Part shown: one piece after another, positions 6,797 through 12,348 of the stretch | How positions within the stretch are numbered: the first letter of the stretch is position 1 | Layout: each line of letters begins with the position of its first letter | NCBI GenBank assembly: GCA_037444705.1 | Contig: JBBILY010000095.1 | Coordinates: forward strand, 1 to 12,348 | Source of the DNA: DATCYX01 sp037444705 | Lineage (GTDB): Bacteria; Chloroflexota; Anaerolineae; Anaerolineales; UBA4823 | Direction of reading: 5' to 3' | DNA: 12,348 nucleotides | Made by a program: the position numbers and the translations under genes | The notes under the pieces: generated by a model | Told to the model about the DNA's origin: nothing | Database searches by the model: none | Seen by the model: the letters and a program-made list of their open reading frames with translations, nothing else

Positions 6797-8497
6797 ATGG
6801 CCCATCCTATGAAGCCGCCTCAGCGCCTCTTCCCCTTATGGGTGGAGGCGAGCAGCGTGCGTGCGGTCGCTCTTCTGACCGCTGCAATGGGGGTGGTTAA
6901 CCTGTTTTCGGCGGTAACGCCAGCCACGCGGGAGCGTCTGGCGCTACTCAGGCGCTATTTTCCTCTGACGGTGACGCGAGGTGGCCACCTCGCCGCGGCC
7001 CTGGCCGGTTTTGCCCTGTTGCTCCTTTCCCTTAGCCTGTGGCGGCGCAAGCGCGTGGCATGGATGGTGACTGTGATCGTGCTCCTGATCTCAGCCATTG
7101 CGCATTTGGTCAAAGGTCTTGACTATGAGGAAGCGCTGCTTTCTGGATTGCTCGTGGCCTGGTTGGTTTACTTGCGACCCCACTTTCACGCCCGTTCGGA
7201 TGAGCCGTCCATCCGTCGAGGATTGCAGACTCTGGTGGTGGCGTTCTTTTTCATCCTGGCGTATGGTGTGAGCGGTTTTTACCTGCTTGATCGTCATTTC
7301 CGCATTCATTTTGGCTTTTGGGAGGCGTTGCGCCAGACGATCGTGATGTTTACTGAGTTCTATGATCCAGGCCTGGAGCCGATCAGCGGTTTTGGCCGCT
7401 ATTTTGCTGATTCTATCTATATTGTCGCTGCAACGACCTTCGGATATGGGCTGCTCATGCTTATCCGTCCGGTCTTAGTGCGCCATCGTGCCAGCCCTGA
7501 TGAAACCGCCCGCGCCTGGGAGATTGTCCGCGCCTATGGGCGCACTTCGCTGGCGCGATTGGCCTTGTTGAATGATAAACTCTATTTCTTTAGCGCCGGT
7601 GGTTCTGTGATCGCTTATACCGTCCAGGGGCGAGTGGCGCTGGCTCTGGGCGATCCGATTGGCCCGGCTGATGACGTAGGGCCTTGCCTGCTCACCTTCA
7701 AGGCCTATTGCGCTTTGAACGATTGGCAACCAGCCTTTTATCAGGTTTTACCCGACTATCTGGAGCACTATAAGGGGGCTGGCTTTAGCGCGGTGTGCAT
7801 TGGGCATGAAGCCCTGGTCGAACTGGCAGATTTTACCCTGGAGGGCAGCCAGAATAAGAACGTGCGCAATGCTTACAATAAACTTGTGCGCCTGGGCTAT
7901 ACCGCCGAAGTGGTTGAACCGCCCCATGCTCCGCATCTGCTGCGAGAATCGCACCTTATTAGCGATGAATGGCTGAGCCATGTGGGTGGCAGCGAGATGC
8001 GCTTTTCCTTCGGTTGGTTTGACGAGGGATACCTCAATACCTGTCCTATCCTGCTGGTACGCAACCCTCAGGGAGAGATCGAAGCCTTTGCTAACCTTAT
8101 TGTGGGGTTTCAGACCAGCGAGGTGGCAATAGATTTAATGCGTCACCGCCGCCAGTCTGAGAGTGGGCGTATGGAATTTCTGTTCGTCTCGCTCATTCAG
8201 TGGGCTAAACGGCAAGGATACGCCAGGTTGGATATGGGGTTGAGTGCTCTCTCTGGAGTTGGAGAGAGGCCCGAGGACCCGGCTATCGAACGCGCTTTGC
8301 GCTATATTTACGCCCATGTTAACCGCTTTTATAATTTTAAAGGCTTACATGCCTTCAAAGAGAAGTTTCACCCGATCTGGTCGCCGCGCTATCTGATCTA
8401 CCCTGGACCTGCCAGCCTGCTGTCGGTCACTCTGGCGTTGTTGCGGGCTGATACAGGGGGTGATTTGCTCGGTGGCTATTTACGTCATCCTGGATAG
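6797..8497 (+). CDS. DUF2156 / MprF-C-terminal-like membrane protein (putative phosphatidylglycerol aminoacyltransferase)
   Basis: A 566-residue membrane protein. Hydrophobic segments at about 21-40, 62-81, 88-107, 112-126, 144-164 and 203-223 give about six membrane passes. The soluble C-terminal part (about 235-540) matches the catalytic domain of lysyl-phosphatidylglycerol synthases: AIDLMRHRR, GRMEFLFVSLIQWAK, LDMGLSALSGVG, FYNFKGLHAFKEKF and PIWSPRYLIYP. In that family the domain takes an aminoacyl group from aminoacyl-tRNA and places it on phosphatidylglycerol, lowering surface charge and protecting against cationic peptides. MprF usually has about fourteen membrane segments and over 800 residues, so this is the short form; it lacks a lysyl-tRNA synthetase domain like that of mycobacterial LysX. 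The amino acid and lipid used cannot be told. The start could be ATG at 6797 or 6809; neither has a clear Shine-Dalgarno. Confidence 0.85.
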   Translation: MAHPMKPPQRLFPLWVEASSVRAVALLTAAMGVVNLFSAVTPATRERLALLRRYFPLTVTRGGHLAAALAGFALLLLSLSLWRRKRVAWMVTVIVLLISAIAHLVKGLDYEEALLSGLLVAWLVYLRPHFHARSDEPSIRRGLQTLVVAFFFILAYGVSGFYLLDRHFRIHFGFWEALRQTIVMFTEFYDPGLEPISGFGRYFADSIYIVAATTFGYGLLMLIRPVLVRHRASPDETARAWEIVRAYGRTSLARLALLNDKLYFFSAGGSVIAYTVQGRVALALGDPIGPADDVGPCLLTFKAYCALNDWQPAFYQVLPDYLEHYKGAGFSAVCIGHEALVELADFTLEGSQNKNVRNAYNKLVRLGYTAEVVEPPHAPHLLRESHLISDEWLSHVGGSEMRFSFGWFDEGYLNTCPILLVRNPQGEIEAFANLIVGFQTSEVAIDLMRHRRQSESGRMEFLFVSLIQWAKRQGYARLDMGLSALSGVGERPEDPAIERALRYIYAHVNRFYNFKGLHAFKEKFHPIWSPRYLIYPGPASLLSVTLALLRADTGGDLLGGYLRHPG

Positions 8498-8500
8498 GAT

Positions 8501-9691
8501 ATGAGGACCTTTGCTGATCGTGTCACCCATCTTGAACCTGAAGGGGCTTACGCGGTCTTGGCCCGCGCTCAGGAATTGGAGGCTCAGGGTCGTGATATCA
8601 TCCACTTTGAGATCGGTCAACCTGATTTCCAGACCTTCCCCCACATCAGCCAACGCGGGATCGAAGCCATCCGCCAGGGATACACCCGCTACAATCCGCC
8701 TGCGGGCTTACCCCAGTTGCGAGAAGTCATCGCCGCTGAGGCCGGTAGACGGCGCGGGATCGAATTTCGTCCCACTCAGGTGGTGGTGGGGCCAGGGGCT
8801 AAGCCGGGGCTGTTTTTTTCAACCCTGGCGTTGGTGCAGGCAGGAGATAAGGTGATTTACCCCGATCCTGGCTTCCCCACCTACGCGGCGATGATTGGCG
8901 TGGCGGGGGGCATACCGGTGGCAGTACCCCTGCTGGAGGAAAAGGGCTTCTCCTTTGACCTGGAGGCTTTCGACCAGCGGGTCAATAAGCGCACAAAGTT
9001 AATCATCCTCAACTCGCCGGCCAACCCTACGGGTGGGGTCATGCCTCTGGAGGACCTGGAGCATATCGCTGCCGCGGCGCAGCAGTATAATTGTTGGGTG
9101 ATCTCGGATGAAATTTATGCCCGCCTGGCTTATGACGGGCGAGGGGTGCCCAGCATTGCTTCGCTGCCTGGGATGGCTGAGCGCACCATTATCGTGGATG
9201 GTTTTTCCAAGACCTATGCCATGACCGGCTGGCGCCTGGGATATGCGCTTATGCCTGAGGCTCTGGCTGAAAGGGTGGAATTATTGCTGACCCATTCGGT
9301 GGGTTGCACGGCCACCTTCACCCAAATGGCCGGCATTGAGGCCCTGAGCGCCAGCCAGGAGATGGTGGAACAAATGGTAGCCGAGTATCAGCGCCGCCGC
9401 GATGCGATGGTGGCCGGGCTAAATGCCATCCCAGGGGTGCACTGCCAGAAACCCCAAGGGGCTTTCTATGCCTTCCCCAATGTCAAATCCTTCGGCATGC
9501 CCGCCCGAGAGATCGCCCGCCGCCTGCTGGAGGAGGCCGGCGTGGCTGTGCTGGCCGGCAGCGATTTTGGCCCCAACGGCGAAGGCTACCTGCGCCTGTG
9601 CTTCGCCACTTCAATGGAGAATATCCAGCAAGGGCTGGAGAGGATGAGGCAGGGGCTAGGTAGACTCAAAGGCTTTCAATGCGCATCTTAA
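8501..9691 (+). CDS. Class I/II PLP-dependent aminotransferase (aspartate aminotransferase-like)
   Basis: A 396-residue cytoplasmic aminotransferase of fold type I. Key features are FEIGQPDF near the N-terminus, GPGAKPG (97-103) for the PLP phosphate, NSPANPTGG (171-179, Asn175), SDEIYARL (202-209, Asp203 and Tyr206), GFSKTYAMTGWRLGY (234-248) with the PLP lysine Lys237, and LRLCF with Arg365 for the substrate carboxylate. The length and motif style fit the prokaryotic Asp/aromatic subgroup. It would move an amino group between an amino acid and 2-oxoglutarate or pyruvate; the exact substrate cannot be read from sequence. It starts three bases after the DUF2156 stop, with GGATAGGAT directly before the ATG, and overlaps the next gene by 13 bases, so it is firmly part of the operon. 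It could serve general amino acid metabolism or supply an amino donor for surface polymers; the latter is speculation. Confidence 0.92.
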   Translation: MRTFADRVTHLEPEGAYAVLARAQELEAQGRDIIHFEIGQPDFQTFPHISQRGIEAIRQGYTRYNPPAGLPQLREVIAAEAGRRRGIEFRPTQVVVGPGAKPGLFFSTLALVQAGDKVIYPDPGFPTYAAMIGVAGGIPVAVPLLEEKGFSFDLEAFDQRVNKRTKLIILNSPANPTGGVMPLEDLEHIAAAAQQYNCWVISDEIYARLAYDGRGVPSIASLPGMAERTIIVDGFSKTYAMTGWRLGYALMPEALAERVELLLTHSVGCTATFTQMAGIEALSASQEMVEQMVAEYQRRRDAMVAGLNAIPGVHCQKPQGAFYAFPNVKSFGMPAREIARRLLEEAGVAVLAGSDFGPNGEGYLRLCFATSMENIQQGLERMRQGLGRLKGFQCAS

Positions 9692-10821
9692 TCTGTCGTT
9701 CTAATCCTATCGCGCCCGACCCTCGGGTTGAGAAGATTGCCCGCTCCCTGGCTCAGAGGGGTTGGGAGGTTCAAATACTGGGGTGGGATCGCACGGGCCA
9801 ATTGCCCTGCCAGGAGGATTGGGGCTTTGCTCGATTGCACCGTCTGCCCATTCGCGCCCGCTTTGGCAGCGGATTGGGAAACTTGCCTCAATTACTCCGC
9901 TGGCAGATAGGCTTACTCACCTGGCTTATCAAGCATCGCGCCACATTCGATATCGTCCACGCCTGCGATTTTGATACGGTCCTTCCGGTTATCATCGTTC
10001 AGAGGCTGCGGCACAAACCGGTGATCTATGACATTTTTGATTTTTATGCCGATCATCTGCGGCGAACGCCGGAATGGATAAAGCATTTGATTCGTAAGGT
10101 GGACTTTTGGGCCATCAACCAGGTAGATGCCGTCATCCTGGCAGATGAATCGCGCCGGGAGCAAATCCGTGGCTCTCACCCGCGCGAGTGGCTCCTCATT
10201 TACAACTCACCCCAAGACTGGCAACCTGCTTCAGATTTATCCGAGCCTATGACGATGAGTCAATCGGCTTTGCGCATTGCCTATGTCGGTTTGCTGCAAA
10301 AAGAGCGTGGACTTTTAGAACTGTTAGAAGTGGTGAAAAAGCATCCCGAGTGGCATTTGACTCTGGCCGGCTTCGGCGGAGACCAAGAGGAGATCCTGTC
10401 CGTGGCGGAGCATATGGAAAATGTCCAGTGGTATGGCAGGGTTTCTTATGAGGCTGCGCTAGACCTTTATGCCAGAGCGGACGTTCTTCTGGCAACTTAT
10501 GATCCAGGTATCCGCAATCATCGTTTCGCTAGCCCAAATAAGCTCTTCGAAGCCATGATGTTGGGAAAGCCAATGATTGTAGCCCAGCACACCAATATAG
10601 ATAAGATCGTGGAACGCTTTGGCTGCGGAATGGTTGTTCCCTATGGAGATGTTCAGGCGCTAGAACGAGCATTTTTACAATTGGCGGCTGACCCCCTCGC
10701 CAGGCAACAACTAGGCTCTAATGGCAGGGCTGCCTATGAACAGCATTATCATTGGAATATCATGAGCGATCGGTTGAGTGCGCTCTATCGGCGTGTGGCG
10801 ACCTCTTATGGTTTTACATAG
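9679..10821 (+). CDS. Family 4 (GT-B) glycosyltransferase
   Basis: A 380-residue cytoplasmic, probably membrane-associated, retaining glycosyltransferase. The N-terminal Rossmann half begins MRILICRSNPIAPDPRVEKI, the usual acceptor-side start of GT4 enzymes (DPRVEK). The C-terminal half contains RIAYVGLLQKERGLLELLE (199-217), LTLAGFGG (227-234), WYGRVSYEAALDLYARADV (251-269) and SPNKLFEAMMLGKPMIV (285-301) for the nucleotide-sugar site. The first Glu of the classical EX7E motif is not evident, as in several SPNKLFE-type members. The start lies inside the aminotransferase gene with AAAGG at 9668-9672 six bases upstream, so translation is probably coupled. With the next gene and the export permease it likely helps build a lipid-linked or exported polysaccharide; donor and acceptor are unknown. 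Confidence 0.9.
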   Translation: MRILICRSNPIAPDPRVEKIARSLAQRGWEVQILGWDRTGQLPCQEDWGFARLHRLPIRARFGSGLGNLPQLLRWQIGLLTWLIKHRATFDIVHACDFDTVLPVIIVQRLRHKPVIYDIFDFYADHLRRTPEWIKHLIRKVDFWAINQVDAVILADESRREQIRGSHPREWLLIYNSPQDWQPASDLSEPMTMSQSALRIAYVGLLQKERGLLELLEVVKKHPEWHLTLAGFGGDQEEILSVAEHMENVQWYGRVSYEAALDLYARADVLLATYDPGIRNHRFASPNKLFEAMMLGKPMIVAQHTNIDKIVERFGCGMVVPYGDVQALERAFLQLAADPLARQQLGSNGRAAYEQHYHWNIMSDRLSALYRRVATSYGFT

Positions 10822-10833
10822 GCTTGAGAGGCT

Positions 10834-11964
10834 ATGACGCTCCCCAAAATCCTGCTCGTAGCAAACACAGATTGGTACCTGTATAACTATCGCCTCTCGC
10901 TGGCAAAATACTTGCGCCAACGCGCCTTCGAGGTCATCCTCGTTTCGCCAACGGGCAGATATGTGCCCTTGATCCAGGCGGAAGGGTTTACCTGGTTGAA
11001 CTGGCCAGTTGGACGCCGCTCTGTATCACCCTGGTCAGAAGCGTTGGCTATTGCCCGCTTGCTGCATATATACCGCCAATATAAGCCTGGGCTGGTGCAC
11101 CACTTCACCATTAAGCCGGTGTTGTATGGCTCCCTGGCTGCGTGGTTGAGCGGTGTGCCGGCGGTGGTTAATGCCATCACCGGTTTGGGTTACTTATTTT
11201 TGAATGATCGCTGGCTGACGCGGATGGTGCGGAGTTGGGTGCTGCTGGCATATCGGTGGCTGTTGAATCGCCCGAATACCGCGGTAATTTTTGAAAATGA
11301 AGCCAATCGCGAGCAATTCATCCGCGCAGGGCTGATGGGCGCAGATCGTTCGTGGCTGATTGAGGGAGTTGGGGTGGATGTGGAACGTTTCTCGCCCACC
11401 CCCGAGCCGGAGGGTGTGCCGGTGGTGCTCTTTCCGGCACGGTTGCTGCGCGAGAAGGGCATTTACACCCTGGTTGAGGCTGCTCGCCTGCTCAAGCCAC
11501 GCTGTTCGGTAAAATTCAGGCTGGCCGGCGAGGTGGATGAAGGCAACCCCGGTTCGGTCAGGCCGGCAGAAGTGCAGCAGTGGATGGAAGAAGGACTGGT
11601 GGAGTGGCTGGGCTGGCAGGCTGACATGCCAGCCGTGTATGCCCAATCGCATCTGGTAGTGCTGCCTTCGTGGGGAGAGGGCATCCCGACTGCATTACTG
11701 GAAGCCGGCGCCTGTGCCCGCCCGGTGGTGGCTACCGACGTGGCGGGCTGTCGCGATGTTGTCGTGGATGGTTTCAATGGCTTGCTGGTGCCGCCTCAGG
11801 ATGCTGTGGCTTTGGCGGCGGCGATCGAGCGCCTGGTAAGCGATCCGACTCTGCGGGCAACCCTGGGCGTTGCCGGCCGTGAACGTGTTTTACAGCATTT
11901 CACCGATGAGACGATTAATCAGAAGACCTTTGAGGTTTATCAATCTTTATTAAAATTGGTCTGA
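10834..11964 (+). CDS. Family 4 (GT-B) glycosyltransferase, PglA/CapM-like
   Basis: A 376-residue glycosyltransferase. The N-terminal half has ILLVANTDWYLYNYRLSLA, VHHFTIKPVLYGSLAAWLSG (88-107) and NAITGLGYLFL (113-123), a set typical of GT4 enzymes that extend undecaprenyl-diphosphate-linked sugars (PglA, capsule and O-antigen enzymes). The C-terminal half has VVLFPARLLREKGIYTLVEA (197-216), RLAGEVDEGNPG and GEGIPTALLEAGACARPVVA (281-300), with Glu282 and Glu290 giving the EX7E motif, then DVVVDGFNGLLVPPQD. It follows the first glycosyltransferase after 12 bases, with GAGAGG close to the ATG. The family allocation is strong, but the sugar is not determinable from sequence. This is the last gene before the new promoter; no terminator hairpin is seen in 11965-12000. 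Confidence 0.92.
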   Translation: MTLPKILLVANTDWYLYNYRLSLAKYLRQRAFEVILVSPTGRYVPLIQAEGFTWLNWPVGRRSVSPWSEALAIARLLHIYRQYKPGLVHHFTIKPVLYGSLAAWLSGVPAVVNAITGLGYLFLNDRWLTRMVRSWVLLAYRWLLNRPNTAVIFENEANREQFIRAGLMGADRSWLIEGVGVDVERFSPTPEPEGVPVVLFPARLLREKGIYTLVEAARLLKPRCSVKFRLAGEVDEGNPGSVRPAEVQQWMEEGLVEWLGWQADMPAVYAQSHLVVLPSWGEGIPTALLEAGACARPVVATDVAGCRDVVVDGFNGLLVPPQDAVALAAAIERLVSDPTLRATLGVAGRERVLQHFTDETINQKTFEVYQSLLKLV

Positions 11965-12000
11965 TATCCATAACTTGAATTACGGACGGTCAGCACACAG

Positions 12001-12009
12001 TGATATAAT
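12001..12009 (+). promoter_or_regulatory. Putative extended -10 promoter for the export permease, implying a leaderless transcript
   Basis: TGATATAAT at 12001-12009 is a perfect TATAAT with the TGn extension. Only seven bases separate it from the ATG at 12017, so the transcript would begin at or next to the start codon. No Shine-Dalgarno precedes that ATG. TTGAAT at 11975-11980 is a -35-like hexamer but the 23-base spacer is too long. The element suggests that the export genes have their own promoter, separate from the operon upstream. Confidence 0.6.
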
Positions 12010-12016
12010 CTGCCCC

Positions 12017-12348
12017 ATGACGCATGAATCGCTCATTTCAACTGCGGAAAATGTGCCCGTTTACGATAGCGCCCGCCGCGCCTTTGCTCCTCTGGTGGAA
12101 TTACAGGAGATTTGGCGCTACCGGGAGTTGGTTGTGCAACTGGTGCAACGCGACATCGTCGCCCGCTACAAACGCTCGGTGTTGGGTGTTGCCTGGACGA
12201 TGCTCAACCCGCTGGGGATGATGGTGGTGTTGACGGTGGTCTTCTCCCAGGTCTTCCACACGGTAGAAGGCTACGCGGCTTACGTCTTGAACGGGCTGAT
12301 CGCCTGGACCTTCTTTTCTCAATCTACCAGCGCGGCCATCAACGCCAT
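12017..12348 (+). CDS. ABC-2 type polysaccharide export permease, N-terminal part (cut by window edge)
   Basis: An open frame from ATG 12017 runs off the right edge (110 codons seen). After about 30 polar residues it has IWRYRELVVQLVQRDIVARY followed by KRSVLGVAWTMLNPLGMMVV, the hallmark of Wzm/TagG permeases (RDI-RYK-S-LG-W-L-P). Two membrane segments follow, about residues 65-82 and 90-105. Such permeases pair with a Wzt/TagH ATPase to export undecaprenyl-linked O-antigen, capsule or teichoic acid. The ATPase gene is expected just downstream but is outside the window. Two glycosyltransferases upstream support a glycan-export role. The start is set by the perfect extended -10 seven bases upstream, the lack of any Shine-Dalgarno, and the acidic N-terminal lead common in the family. 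The gene symbol wzm would be a family analogy only. Confidence 0.88.
   Translation, partial: MTHESLISTAENVPVYDSARRAFAPLVELQEIWRYRELVVQLVQRDIVARYKRSVLGVAWTMLNPLGMMVVLTVVFSQVFHTVEGYAAYVLNGLIAWTFFSQSTSAAINA

Noticed and set aside
11194..11652. Minus-strand open frame of 152 codons within the second glycosyltransferase
   Set aside because: It is antisense to the EX7E-containing GT4 gene and shows no domain signature.
11965..12000. Terminator between the glycosyltransferase and the permease
   Set aside because: I could not find a stem-loop followed by a T run; read-through from the operon remains possible.

Overview
The window looks like part of a bacterial chromosome from the phylum Chloroflexota, most likely an Anaerolineae-type organism. 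This is inferred from a GC-rich sequence, long Thr/Pro-rich linkers after lipoprotein cysteines, a CapA-like protein and LysM/M23 lipoproteins of a style common in that group, and a fused formimidoyltransferase-cyclodeaminase. No rRNA or other taxonomic marker is present. Ten Ns at 2455-2464 show it is a draft or metagenomic scaffold.

Layout. The left edge (1-1745) is on the minus strand. It holds a LysM plus LasA-type M23 peptidase lipoprotein (195-1745). Downstream of it, overlapping by 59 bases, is the start of a second lipoprotein gene that leaves the window (1-253). A 114-base divergent region (1746-1859) follows, with an extended -10 promoter facing each way. From 1860 to 11964 there are eight tightly packed plus-strand genes: fused FTCD, a second M23 peptidase lipoprotein, a CapA-like lipoprotein, dCTP deaminase, an MprF-C-terminal-like (DUF2156) membrane protein, a class I aminotransferase, and two family GT4 glycosyltransferases. 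Gaps are at most about 25 bases and two junctions overlap, so this looks like one transcription unit. A new promoter at about 12001 then drives an ABC-2 polysaccharide-export permease cut by the right edge.

How the genes may work together. Most products act on the cell surface. Two (perhaps three) wall-binding or wall-cleaving lipoproteins, a CapA-like exported protein, a lipid- or surface-modifying aminoacyltransferase-like enzyme, two glycosyltransferases and a polysaccharide exporter point to an envelope or glycan locus. FTCD (one-carbon/histidine catabolism), dCTP deaminase (dUTP supply for thymidylate) and the aminotransferase are metabolic enzymes embedded in the same unit.

Most notable points: (1) two promoters share a nearly identical extended -10 (TGATAAAAT and TGATATAAT) only 7-8 bases before the start codon, implying leaderless mRNAs; (2) the FTCD reading frame is split only by a mis-sized assembly gap; (3) the minus-strand peptidase keeps LasA spacing of zinc ligands; (4) the CapA-like protein has an apparent PstS-like binding domain and altered metal-site motifs. 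I found no tRNA, rRNA, CRISPR array, insertion sequence or convincing terminator.
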